A stretch of DNA of 38,124 bases from NCBI GenBank assembly GCA_021771815.1, contig JAETOE010000033.1:1-38124 (forward strand), in the 5' to 3' direction. The notes under the pieces were generated by a model. The model worked only from the letters and a program-made list of their open reading frames with translations. It searched no databases and was not told where the DNA came from. The stretch's first letter is position 1, and the number at the start of each line of letters is the position of its first letter. The position numbers and the translations under genes were made by a program. The stretch comes from Roseburia hominis (GTDB taxonomy: Bacteria > Bacillota > Clostridia > Lachnospirales > Lachnospiraceae). Below are positions 22,917 through 31,158 of this stretch, piece by piece.

Positions 22917-23705
22917 TTACCGAAATACTCCCGCCTGCTCATCCTGCCTGATCCGCTCCGCGACTGTCTCCGCTAACAGCGCATACCCTGTCTCGTTCGG
23001 ATGAACGCCGTCCGTAAAATATTCCGGATGATTCTCTGTCACCGCATACAGATCAATGAATCCTGCGCCTGTCTCCTCGGCAGCCGCACGCACCGCCTCC
23101 CTGACCGTTCCCTGTATCACGCCGTTGTCAATACCGTAAATAATCTCGCCGCTCTCTAACGGAAACGCCTCGGGCGGCGCCATGACATAAACGTACGGCC
23201 GGCTCGGAATCTCCTGAAGTTCCTTTATGAGCGCGCTGCACTGCTTCTTATACTCGGCTTCATTCCAATATGCCGCGCGGGAATCATTTGTTCCGAGCAT
23301 AAGAATCAGCAGGTCCGGCGACTGCATTTCGGTAAGTTCAAGATAACCTGTACTGCGGTAACTCTTTTCCGATGTATCCAGAAGCGTCGCTCCCGGCACG
23401 CCGTAATTAATGACCGCATACCGCGCGCCCAATAACTGCTCTAAGCGCGCGGGGTAGCATGCCGTAGGACGTTCCTCCTTCGAAAGCCCGCTGCCGTAAG
23501 TGATGCTGTCGCCCAGACAATAGACCTGACAGATCCGCTTCCTTGCTTCCGCGTCCACTTCTTCCCTGACTGTCTCGGTGTTCCAGAAAAGGACTGCAAA
23601 AAGCAGACATACCGCCAACACATTCACCCATTTTTTTCGATTAAAGATCCGGCTTTTTCCTTCTTCCTTCATCTTGCCCCCACGCAGTTTTTCTCCTTCT
23701 ATCAT
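22917..23705 (-). CDS. SGNH/GDSL hydrolase, membrane-anchored
   Basis: A 262-residue esterase-type hydrolase. A basic N-terminus and one helix (about residues 26-42) anchor or export it. The SGNH blocks are present: GDSITYGSG (Ser67), GATLL with the block II Gly, GTND, and DGVHPNETGY with the Asp-x-x-His pair. It may remove acyl groups from wall polymers or exported sugars; the substrate is unknown. Two starts are possible, at 23705 and at 23672 (GGGGG before it); the longer is given. It is convergent with the tRNA-Pro transcript and divergent from the 51-residue gene. Confidence 0.85.
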   Translation of the reverse strand: MIEGEKLRGGKMKEEGKSRIFNRKKWVNVLAVCLLFAVLFWNTETVREEVDAEARKRICQVYCLGDSITYGSGLSKEERPTACYPARLEQLLGARYAVINYGVPGATLLDTSEKSYRSTGYLELTEMQSPDLLILMLGTNDSRAAYWNEAEYKKQCSALIKELQEIPSRPYVYVMAPPEAFPLESGEIIYGIDNGVIQGTVREAVRAAAEETGAGFIDLYAVTENHPEYFTDGVHPNETGYALLAETVAERIRQDEQAGVFR

Positions 23706-23836
23706 ACCACCTTTTGCGGCACTTCATCCATACTTTTCTAACTACACTGCATAAATACCGCATAGAATGCACACCCTTTAGAATGAAGACATGAAAAAAT
23801 TGTTATCATTTTAGAAAGACGAGGTATGGTAATAGT

Positions 23837-23992
23837 ATGGCATCCTATGTTTCCCCCGCAATCCGGGACAAATTCGAGACGCTGTCCGTCGAATTGAAAA
23901 ACTGTATCCTAGAGCGCAATGTTCGCCTCAACAATATGTACGATCTGATTCATGTACTTGAAGATATCGTAGCAGAAGGGGAAGCCGATTGA
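23837..23992 (+). CDS. Conserved 51-residue protein, function unknown
   Basis: A small ORF on the plus strand, reading from ATG at 23837: MASYVSPAIRDKFETLSV through LERNVRLNNMYDLIHVLEDIVAEGEAD. It is helical and hydrophilic in appearance, without TM segment or motif. I recall similar small proteins in Lachnospiraceae. An AGG lies ~12 bases upstream, longer than usual. The stop codon is located in the loop of the terminator hairpin (23978-24002), so coding end and terminator overlap. It is convergent with the 490-residue SGNH gene. Confidence 0.65.
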   Translation: MASYVSPAIRDKFETLSVELKNCILERNVRLNNMYDLIHVLEDIVAEGEAD

Positions 23993-24002
23993 CGGCTTCC
24001 CC
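23978..24002. terminator. Terminator overlapping the end of the 51-residue gene
   Basis: GGGGAAGCCG (23978-23987) pairs with CGGCTTCCCC (23993-24002), loop ATTGA containing the stop codon. A T-rich stretch follows on the plus strand. It can also end the minus-strand SGNH/MBOAT transcript, which stops at 24011. Confidence 0.75.
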
Positions 24003-24010
24003 TTTCCTCT

Positions 24011-25483
24011 TTAAAACATCGAATACCGAAGTACCTCCCCCGTATCGTGGTTAAATACCCACATCTGCACTCCGATTAAATTTTGCTGTCCGGCATCCTC
24101 CGTCTCTTCGTTGTTTTGATCGTCCTGCACGATCTGTGTCTGGAGCATCGTGGCATCCGTGCTTCCATTCAGTGTCAGCATGGTATTTCCGTCTCCGTCC
24201 AACGAATAGCCCAACGTGCCGAAGCTCGCTGCAAACTCTGCCGCTTCGCCGTTACCGATATGCTCCGTGACCTGTCCTGCTTTGTTGTCAATAATACAGA
24301 AATAGTTCTGTTTGTCATCCTCCGGAATATTCGCCTCACCTGCACCGGCATAAGAACCAGCATTTGAGACGAGCGCGGTAAACCAGTCGTCGCCGAACTT
24401 CTCGCATCCCGCCTTCACCGAAATGCAGGCGCTCCACTCCTTATCGTAGAGAAGCATCAAAAGCGCATTCAGATCGTCCACACTGTTAAGCTCCTGCACC
24501 TTATATTCACGATACGCCTCGTAATCTTCGTTCCAGCTCTGATATGCCGCATCATTTCTCTTATCGCTGATTTCATAATTCTCCAAGATATACGCGCCAA
24601 GATAGTTCGTCCACTTGCGCGCGCCGGAAGAATTCATATGACCTCTATCGTAGAGATCTGTCAGTGTGTCAAGCATCCCCTGCGCCGCGCCGTTTACAAA
24701 CGGTACGTTATATTCCTCCGCAAGCTGCCTGGCTCCGTTCGTCCACTCCGAAAGGTATGTCTCGTCGTTGAACGGAGCTGCCACAAGCAGGATCGGAACT
24801 CCCTTTTCCTGACACAGTTCGATCGCCTTGCGCATATATTCCATATTGGTCGTCTCTGTGACCCCGGCATCTGCCACAGTGCCCATATCAAAAATTTCCG
24901 GTACCGGCTCTACGAACGGCACGCCCATCTCATTGTTCTCATAAGCCCCCTTCTGTACGGACAGCTCCCGCTCGAAATATTCCTTCGTTACCGACTCCCA
25001 ACGATTATGATAAATGGAAAACGGCATCAGTAAATCCATCCGGCTCTCCGGCGGAAGAAGATCACGGATTGCCTGCACTTTTGTCCTCGACATCGGCATC
25101 GGGTCAAATGAACTGTGTACATATTCCATGACCGAATATTTCTGGTCGTCGTACAGCGTGTATACATCCATGACCACAAGAGACGGATTCTTCCGCTCGA
25201 GCGCCGCCTTAAGCAGCCAGTAGTCCGCCGGTATCGTCTGTCCCTGATTTGCAAGATTATAGGAAGTAATCCCATAATTCCGCCACAATTCCATCGGCAG
25301 CACGCCCATCGTCACGTGACTGCTGCCAAAAAACAACACATCATATTCCTCATCCGAACTGTAAAATTCCTGATTCTTCTCGTAGCCTGTATTTCTCCGC
25401 AGCACATACGCCGTCAGTTCCAACATCAGACAGGTAATCACAAGGATTGCTATACCCCTTATTATCAGCCCTTTTCTATTCAT
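24011..25483 (-). CDS. SGNH-fold partner of the MBOAT acyltransferase
   Basis: A 490-residue protein with one N-terminal helix (about residues 8-27) and a large outside domain. FFGSSHVTMGVLP (51-63) and, later, DRGHMNSSGARKW are the Ser and His blocks of the SGNH (AlgX/DltD-like) fold. The C-terminal ~130 residues (from about 350) are an extra domain rich in Asp, Glu and Asn. Together with the MBOAT protein encoded immediately upstream (gap 9 bases), it likely transfers acyl groups to an envelope polymer, as PatA/PatB or DltB/DltD pairs do. Which polymer is unknown. Confidence 0.82.
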   Translation of the reverse strand: MNRKGLIIRGIAILVITCLMLELTAYVLRRNTGYEKNQEFYSSDEEYDVLFFGSSHVTMGVLPMELWRNYGITSYNLANQGQTIPADYWLLKAALERKNPSLVVMDVYTLYDDQKYSVMEYVHSSFDPMPMSRTKVQAIRDLLPPESRMDLLMPFSIYHNRWESVTKEYFERELSVQKGAYENNEMGVPFVEPVPEIFDMGTVADAGVTETTNMEYMRKAIELCQEKGVPILLVAAPFNDETYLSEWTNGARQLAEEYNVPFVNGAAQGMLDTLTDLYDRGHMNSSGARKWTNYLGAYILENYEISDKRNDAAYQSWNEDYEAYREYKVQELNSVDDLNALLMLLYDKEWSACISVKAGCEKFGDDWFTALVSNAGSYAGAGEANIPEDDKQNYFCIIDNKAGQVTEHIGNGEAAEFAASFGTLGYSLDGDGNTMLTLNGSTDATMLQTQIVQDDQNNEETEDAGQQNLIGVQMWVFNHDTGEVLRYSMF

Positions 25484-25492
25484 GTCGTCTCC

Positions 25493-26989
25493 TTAAAACT
25501 GGAAATAAATAAAACTTGCTTCGTTATACGCCGATCCCCAGATACCGACTGTCACAATAAACCACACTGCCGCGCAGACAGCAGCGCACCGGAACCAGCC
25601 GTCCTGCATCTGCACCTTCCGGCGGACACTGATTCCCTTGGTCTTCATCAAATCTACAACCATAAGAAGCAACAGACCAAGCATCATCACCGAAAAGCTT
25701 CTGCGCCCGATGCCGAGCATGAACAGCGAATCATCCATCAGAATCCACGGATTGAATACCGCAAATATCGACTTGATCGCCGCAAGCGCCTGTGACAGGC
25801 TCTCCGCCCGGAAAAAAATCCATGCAAAATCCACCAGAATAAATGTCACGACAATCTTTACGATCCGGCTCGCCGCACTTGACGGATTCAGCCGGAGCGC
25901 CTTCGCCGCTTTCTGGCGCAGCCCCTTCGTCATGTCGCCGATAATCTGATATACCGCATGCAGCACGCCCCAGATCACAAACGTCCAGTTCGCCCCATGC
26001 CAAAGTCCGCTGACCGCAAAGACGATCAGCTGATTCAAATATTTGCGCGCCTTCCCCTTCCGGTTGCCGCCGAGCGGGATGTAAAGATAATCGCGGAACC
26101 AGCTTGAGAGAGAAATGTGCCATCTGCGCCAGAAATCCGCTATGCTCGTCGCCAGATACGGCGCATTGAAATTCTCCATCAATTCAAAGCCCATGACCTT
26201 CGCCGCGCCCATCGCGATCGTGGAGTAGCCCGCAAAATCACAATAAATCTGGAATCCGAAAAAGATTGTCGCAACCACCACATACATGCCGCCGTACTGC
26301 GCAATATCCCCGTAAACAGTATTGACGACGATAGCAAGCCTGTCCGCAAGCACCATCTTGAGGAAAAAACCCCACAGCATGAGATAAATGCCGTCGCAGA
26401 ACTTAGCCGCGTCAAAAGAATGTTCCTTTTCAATCTGTTTTAACAGGTTCTTGGATCGCTCGATCGGTCCTGCGACCAACTGTGGAAAAAACGAAACAAA
26501 CAGCGCATATTTTAAGAAGTTCTTCTCCGCCCTGATATCCCCGCGGTAGACGTCGACCGTATAACTCAACGCCTGAAATGTAAAAAATGAAATTCCCACC
26601 GGAAGGATGATATCAAACTGCGGGTTCAGCAGCGTAATATGCAGCTTTGACAACACATAATTGATATTATCCACCGCAAAATCAAAATACTTAAACCAGA
26701 ACAGCACGCCAAGATTCAGCGTAAAACTGGCTGCGACGCAGAGCTTCATGCCCCGTTTCTTCGCGGGCTCGGCAAGCTCCTTATTTTTTATATATCCGAG
26801 CGCCAGACCACTCAGATATGTCACGACCGTCGAAAATAGCAGCAGCAGCGCATACTTGGCATTCCAACTCATATAAAAATAATAGCTCGCCAGCAAAAGC
26901 CAGATGTAACGCACCTTCTTTGGTATCAGATAGTAAAGTGCAACCACTATCGGGAAAAAAATCAGAAATTGTATGGAATTAAATAGCAT
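25493..26989 (-). CDS. MBOAT family O-acyltransferase
   Basis: A 498-residue protein with about 11 hydrophobic segments. It has the MBOAT hallmarks DFWRRWHISLS (285-295) and GLWHGANWTFVIW (328-340), where H331 is the conserved histidine. Similar to AlgI, DltB and PatA, which move acetyl (or alanyl) groups across the membrane. In an operon with EcsC upstream (gap 17 bases) and the SGNH partner downstream. The polymer could be a wall teichoic acid, peptidoglycan or exopolysaccharide. Confidence 0.93.
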   Translation of the reverse strand: MLFNSIQFLIFFPIVVALYYLIPKKVRYIWLLLASYYFYMSWNAKYALLLLFSTVVTYLSGLALGYIKNKELAEPAKKRGMKLCVAASFTLNLGVLFWFKYFDFAVDNINYVLSKLHITLLNPQFDIILPVGISFFTFQALSYTVDVYRGDIRAEKNFLKYALFVSFFPQLVAGPIERSKNLLKQIEKEHSFDAAKFCDGIYLMLWGFFLKMVLADRLAIVVNTVYGDIAQYGGMYVVVATIFFGFQIYCDFAGYSTIAMGAAKVMGFELMENFNAPYLATSIADFWRRWHISLSSWFRDYLYIPLGGNRKGKARKYLNQLIVFAVSGLWHGANWTFVIWGVLHAVYQIIGDMTKGLRQKAAKALRLNPSSAASRIVKIVVTFILVDFAWIFFRAESLSQALAAIKSIFAVFNPWILMDDSLFMLGIGRRSFSVMMLGLLLLMVVDLMKTKGISVRRKVQMQDGWFRCAAVCAAVWFIVTVGIWGSAYNEASFIYFQF

Positions 26990-27006
26990 ATCTGTCCCTC
27001 TCTATG

Positions 27007-27822
27007 TCAAATATTCTGCCGTTTCTTTTCAAGGAAACGTCTCTTGTATTTCAGCGCAGCATAATCGCTGATTTTCTTCTGATAGACCATATCCGACACA
27101 CCGCCGACAACTCCAAGCACCGGTATTCCCTGCACAAACTTCAAATACAGCAGTTCGCGAGAGAGCGCATCTGAGGTAATCCGTTCCTGCCCGCTGCGTG
27201 AAATATCAAAGGCTCCCCCGCCGGAAATCCAGAGATTTAACTCCATGTTGCCCCTGGCAAGCGCCTCTTCATGGGAGACGGCTGTCTCGATAAGCTTCAA
27301 AATGAAAATCTGTTCCTCCTCCGTATCGTAGGAAAAGCCATAGCTGAGTGCAATCTCATATATGCTCTTTAACAGCACCCCAAGGAACACCGGAATATCC
27401 GGGATTCCCATTCCGATCATTCCCATCCCCACACCTTCGATCGTGGACAATGCCATGTTTACACTCTTGCTTGCCCCCGCTTCCCTTCCAAAAGCGCGCA
27501 AAGACCAATGGGTATTCCGCACATCCGCGGCGTACTCATTGATCTTATAGTTTTGTTCCTTCCTCTGCTTCTGATAAGTCTTCTCTATGACAGTAGTTCC
27601 CCTGTCAAAGATCAGCTCAAATGCCTTGAAAAAGGCTGTATTCAATGATGTCTCCAACTTCTGCGGCACAAATCTGGCAATCTTTGCCTGCCAGTCCTTC
27701 TCTTTGACCGGTGTGTTGCGTGAGAGAAATTTCCCCTCCGCAGCCAGAAGCTTTGACCATTCTTTTTCTAAATGACTTTTCTGCACCTTGTACACCTCGC
27801 TGACAATCTTATCAGATTCCAT
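27007..27822 (-). CDS. EcsC family protein
   Basis: A 271-residue protein. It is basic and helical at the N-terminus; the middle contains GASKSVNMALSTIEGVGMGMIGMGIPDIPVFLGVLLKSIYEIALSYGF, a Gly-rich hydrophobic stretch typical of EcsC. The end has VQGIPVLGVVGGVSDMVYQKKISDYAALKYKRRFL. EcsC is associated with the EcsAB transporter in Bacillus, with unknown biochemical role. I took the ATG at 27822; a TTG at 27834 could be used too. It sits between the alarmone synthetase and the MBOAT genes. Confidence 0.82.
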   Translation of the reverse strand: MESDKIVSEVYKVQKSHLEKEWSKLLAAEGKFLSRNTPVKEKDWQAKIARFVPQKLETSLNTAFFKAFELIFDRGTTVIEKTYQKQRKEQNYKINEYAADVRNTHWSLRAFGREAGASKSVNMALSTIEGVGMGMIGMGIPDIPVFLGVLLKSIYEIALSYGFSYDTEEEQIFILKLIETAVSHEEALARGNMELNLWISGGGAFDISRSGQERITSDALSRELLYLKFVQGIPVLGVVGGVSDMVYQKKISDYAALKYKRRFLEKKRQNI

Positions 27823-27869
27823 GTACGGATGCAATCTCTAATTTCCAAAATTTTTCTTAAGATTTGCGC

Positions 27870-28625
27870 TTACTTCTCGAGAACGCTGTTCATCATCTCC
27901 ATCTTCTCCTCCGCCTCATAAATCAGCCTGCTGCATTCCTTAAGTTCGTCGGAAAAATCGGCAGTCACGCTCTGGTACAGCGACTTGTACTTGATATCGT
28001 GTTCAAGGCTTGCCCACAAATCCATCGCGAGCGTCCGTATCTGCAGTTCTACCGGAACCATCTGCTTCTTGTTCATAAAGTAGACCGGCACACGGATCAC
28101 CATATGAAGGCTTCGGTATCCGTTCTTCTTCGGCGTCTGGATATAATCCTTGATCTGCATGATAAGCAGATCGTCCTGCGCCATCAGGCGGTCTCTGATG
28201 AGATAAACGTCTTTTATATAGGAACAGACCACGCGGATTCCCGCGATATCGTATATATTGTTGCACGCCGCGGAAAGGGTCAGGTCCAGATCCTTTTTCT
28301 GCAGCTTTCCGAGAATGCTCTTTGCCGACTTAAGCCGCGTGTCCATATGATGAATCGGGCAGCGCAGTTTTCGGTACTTAAACTCGTCCTCTATGATCTC
28401 AAGCCGCGCCATAGTCGCCGACATCGCCGCGTTGTACATCCGCAGAATCGGGTCTATCGTCTGCGAGAACTGATCCGTCATATCTGCGATATGCTCCATA
28501 TTGTCATTCACCGTTCCACGAAACGGTACCAGTTCGTGAACGGCAATCACGCTCTCTTCCGCTGCTATCTCCTCGACTTCAACTTCTTCAAGCAATATTT
28601 TCTGTTCGTTTTTATGTTCCACCAA
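27870..28625 (-). CDS. Small alarmone synthetase (GTP pyrophosphokinase family)
   Basis: A 251-residue protein with the RelA/SpoT synthetase motifs: DIAGIRVVCSYIKDVYLIRDRL, TPKKNGYRSLHMVIRVP and VPVELQIRTLAMDLWASLEHDIKYK. No hydrolase domain is present, so it is a small synthetase of the RelP/RelQ type that makes (p)ppGpp from GTP and ATP. I chose the TTG at 28625, with AGAGGG upstream. The longer ATG (28715) lies upstream of the perfect TATAAT at 28678-28683, so would be missing from the message. The gene precedes EcsC (gap ~47 bases) and probably leads the operon with MBOAT and SGNH. Confidence 0.88.
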   Translation of the reverse strand: MVEHKNEQKILLEEVEVEEIAAEESVIAVHELVPFRGTVNDNMEHIADMTDQFSQTIDPILRMYNAAMSATMARLEIIEDEFKYRKLRCPIHHMDTRLKSAKSILGKLQKKDLDLTLSAACNNIYDIAGIRVVCSYIKDVYLIRDRLMAQDDLLIMQIKDYIQTPKKNGYRSLHMVIRVPVYFMNKKQMVPVELQIRTLAMDLWASLEHDIKYKSLYQSVTADFSDELKECSRLIYEAEEKMEMMNSVLEK

Positions 28626-28677
28626 TATGTATGACCCTCTCTCCTGTTCGTTTTGAGAATCCCCTTCTCTATATAAT

Positions 28678-28683
28678 ATTATA
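28678..28683 (-). promoter_or_regulatory. -10 element upstream of the alarmone synthetase
   Basis: A perfect TATAAT on the minus strand. A matching -35 at 17 bases is poor (ACGTGG), so strength is uncertain. Confidence 0.45.
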
Positions 28684-28734
28684 ACAAACAATCGTGAACA
28701 CCACGTAAAGTCCACATAAAAAATTTCTTAAAAA

Positions 28735-28771
28735 AAGCGGAGAAATACAGCCATGCCATATTCCTCCGCTT
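28735..28771 (-). terminator. Terminator after the UDP-sugar pyrophosphorylase gene
   Basis: AAGCGGAG/CTCCGCTT stem (28735-28742 with 28764-28771, loop of 21) followed on the minus strand by TTTTTTT. A second 10-bp stem lies closer to the gene (28805-28814 with 28820-28829, loop of 5), without a T tract. Confidence 0.75.
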
Positions 28772-28844
28772 CTTATATTCTGCTTCCTGCCGCTGCTTCC
28801 TCACGGACTTAGCAGTAAATGCTAAGTCCTGACTGAACTGTTAC

Positions 28845-30053
28845 TTATAATTCAATGCCGCAGCCCCTCATCAGCTCTCTTGCCGAATCGAGGGAATCTA
28901 TGCCGTGCAGATTCTTGATCGGCGCGAACTCTCTGTTCCGATCTACTTCATACGGCACACAGTCTGACATCATATGTACCATGTCAAGCACAAGCGTCTC
29001 GAACTTATATCCGTTCGACGCATCCGGCTTCACAAAATTACCCGCCTCATCCGTGTATGGAATCTTCTTCTCCACCACGTGGATCGGCATCCGCGCATCC
29101 GCAATCTCCTCAAGCTTCTTCTCGGAAAATACATAGTTCAAGATAACGCCAAATCCGTATAGCAGGTCACCGTTCTCCTTGCGCGCCGTCGCCATCTCCT
29201 CTGTCATCTCATAATACTCTGCAATCGAAGGTCTGCCGTCCTCCGTGCAGAGCACGCCTACCCTCTCGTCCGGCGCCGCCTTTTTGACGACCTTCGCTCC
29301 GCTCTCACAGCCGCCCGCGATCGTTGCCCCAATGAAGAGTGGATCAGCGATACGCTGCAGACAGTTATCCACCGCAAACACATTTATCCACTCGATGCCG
29401 CGTTCCCTGATATCCGAAAGCAGTCCCGCATTCACCATGGAAGAGAACCACCCGCCGTTGCCGTTCGGGGACATTGCCACTTTCGTATCGGACTCCATAT
29501 AGACCCTGCCCTGATAATCGCAGGCAGGCTCCATCTCCTGTATAAAGAACTTTACATATTCTTTGGGATATCCAAAATAGGAATGCTCCTCCAAAAAGTC
29601 TTTGGTATCCTGATCATTAATATTGCTCGTCATAATATAGAGCGGTACATACGCGCCGACATCATCCGTCACATCCATCAAATTGCGGATAAGCTGCTCA
29701 AACAGATACAGTTCGCGGTCAATTCCGATATTTAACGTGCCCTTCGGCTTGTCCAGACCTAGCCGAGTCCCCTGTCCGCCCGCGAGCAAAACAGCGCCGA
29801 CTTTCCCCTCCGAGACAGCCTTTCTTCCAATCGAATAGAATTCTTCGCGGCGCTCCTCAATCTCACTGATTTCAACCGCCTCAAGCGGCGCGAACACACC
29901 GCGTTCATTCACAGTCTCCCTGCGCTCAATATGCTCCAATACCGACCAGTCAATCTTCTCCAGTTCCGCTTTCAAGTGCTCGTTCGCCTCCGCGGAATTG
30001 CGTTCCATAGCAGCTCTGATATAGCACTGCTTTTCATCTTCCCATATCTTCAT
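28845..30053 (-). CDS. UDPGP-family UDP-sugar pyrophosphorylase (UAP1-like)
   Basis: A 402-residue nucleotidyltransferase. The nucleotide-binding motif VGAVLLAGGQGTRLGLDKPKG (about 85-105) has AGGQGTR, the UAP1 (UDP-N-acetylglucosamine pyrophosphorylase) form of the UDPGP family rather than bacterial GalU. Further motifs are GNGGWFSSM and EWINVFAVDNCLQRIADP, with VVKKAAPDERVGVL. It likely joins UTP and a hexose (or hexosamine) 1-phosphate, supplying an activated sugar for envelope synthesis. The start at 30053 follows AGGAAAGGG; a promoter (30096-30125) rules out the longer frame. Confidence 0.88.
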   Translation of the reverse strand: MKIWEDEKQCYIRAAMERNSAEANEHLKAELEKIDWSVLEHIERRETVNERGVFAPLEAVEISEIEERREEFYSIGRKAVSEGKVGAVLLAGGQGTRLGLDKPKGTLNIGIDRELYLFEQLIRNLMDVTDDVGAYVPLYIMTSNINDQDTKDFLEEHSYFGYPKEYVKFFIQEMEPACDYQGRVYMESDTKVAMSPNGNGGWFSSMVNAGLLSDIRERGIEWINVFAVDNCLQRIADPLFIGATIAGGCESGAKVVKKAAPDERVGVLCTEDGRPSIAEYYEMTEEMATARKENGDLLYGFGVILNYVFSEKKLEEIADARMPIHVVEKKIPYTDEAGNFVKPDASNGYKFETLVLDMVHMMSDCVPYEVDRNREFAPIKNLHGIDSLDSARELMRGCGIEL

Positions 30054-30095
30054 AAAAACCCTTTCCTCACGTTGATTGTAATATTCTCTGTCGTC

Positions 30096-30125
30096 ATTAT
30101 ACGCAAAATCCACCAAATAAGTCAA
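30096..30125 (-). promoter_or_regulatory. Promoter of the UDP-sugar pyrophosphorylase gene
   Basis: TTGACT (30120-30125), 18 bases, TATAAT (30096-30101) on the minus strand, with its -35 just after the YitT stop. Leader ~40 bases. Confidence 0.7.
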
Positions 30126-30128
30126 ATG

Positions 30129-30995
30129 CTAATTAAATCCACGGAATCCCTTACCGATGATCTCACTGCTGTTCGTGATTGCAATAAACGCCGTAGGCTG
30201 ATGCAGGCGGATATAGTTACGCAGCTCCACCGCCTGGCTGCGCTTCATAATTGCAATAATGATTGTCTTCTGGTTGTGCTGATACGCCCCCTGCGCTTTA
30301 TATACCGTCGCGCTGCGGTTCAAATGATTCGTGATAAAATCGCAGATCGGCTCCGGATCATCACAGATAATTGTAAAGTATTTACACAGGTTGATACTCT
30401 CTATCACATTGTCCACCACAAGCGATTTTGCCAGAAGCCCGCAGAGCGAACACAGACCTGTCTGCGCGTCGAACACCAGACAGGACGCGATGACGATCCC
30501 GAGATCAACCAAAAACAATGCCCCTCCAATATTCAGACGCGTATATTTCTTCAAGATCATTGCGATAATATCCGTACCGCCGCCGGACGCCCCGATATTG
30601 AACATGATCGCGGAACTGAATGCCGGAAGTACAATCGCAAATATCAATTCCAGCACCGGCTCATCGGTAAGCGCATGTTCCATTGGAAACCAGATTTCCG
30701 CAAGGCTTAATCCCGCCGACATCAACAGGCTGACGTACACGGTACGGACGCCAAAGCTTCTTCCCAGAAAAAAGAATCCAACTACAAGCAGCAGCATATT
30801 GATGATAAAAGTCAGACTGCCCGGCGTAGCAGGCACAACCGCACTGAGTACGACCGCGATACCCGTGACTCCGCCAAAAGAAAAATTGTTCGGAAACTTA
30901 AACACATAAACTCCCACCACCAGAATCAGTGTCGCGACTGTCAGTATGGTGTACTCTTCCAATGTCTTTTTTACTTTTCCACTATTCTTAAACAT
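30129..30995 (-). CDS. YitT family membrane protein
   Basis: A 288-residue protein. Five or six hydrophobic helices occupy residues ~18-190 (with PNNFSFGGVTGIAVVLS and FNIGASGGGTDIIAMIL, which are YitT signature stretches). The C-terminal DUF2179 domain follows (FTIICDDPEPICDFITNHLNRSATVY through AVELRNYIRLHQPTAFIAITNSSEIIGKGF). The family is thought to be a membrane carrier or regulator; the substrate is unknown. RBS AGAGGGGA. Two DnaA boxes lie ~115-145 bases upstream. Confidence 0.9.
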   Translation of the reverse strand: MFKNSGKVKKTLEEYTILTVATLILVVGVYVFKFPNNFSFGGVTGIAVVLSAVVPATPGSLTFIINMLLLVVGFFFLGRSFGVRTVYVSLLMSAGLSLAEIWFPMEHALTDEPVLELIFAIVLPAFSSAIMFNIGASGGGTDIIAMILKKYTRLNIGGALFLVDLGIVIASCLVFDAQTGLCSLCGLLAKSLVVDNVIESINLCKYFTIICDDPEPICDFITNHLNRSATVYKAQGAYQHNQKTIIIAIMKRSQAVELRNYIRLHQPTAFIAITNSSEIIGKGFRGFN

Positions 30996-31109
30996 TTTCC
31001 CCTCTAAACCCTCGTCGTTTTATATTATTTCTATACACCGCAGAGCCGTTTTGCAATATCTTCCAGAATTGTGCAACAACTCAGACAAGCCCCACAATAT
31101 TTACAGTAT

Positions 31110-31139
31110 TTATACACAGTTTCCACATAGTTATCCACA
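31110..31139 (+). promoter_or_regulatory. Two perfect DnaA boxes
   Basis: TTATACACA (31110-31118) and TTATCCACA (31131-31139) both fit the consensus TTATNCACA, 21 bases start to start and in the same orientation, in the intergenic gap between MATE and YitT. A poorer GTTTCCACA (31119-31127) sits between them. No dnaA or replication gene is near, so this is not oriC but could titrate or respond to DnaA. The remaining intergenic bases (30996-31109, 31140-31158) show no other clear element. Confidence 0.55.
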
Positions 31140-31158
31140 TTCGGTTAAGATATCGGCA

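Noticed and set aside
31110-31139. Replication origin
   Set aside because: No dnaA, dnaN or gyrase genes and no AT-rich unwinding stretch with more boxes; reported only as DnaA boxes.
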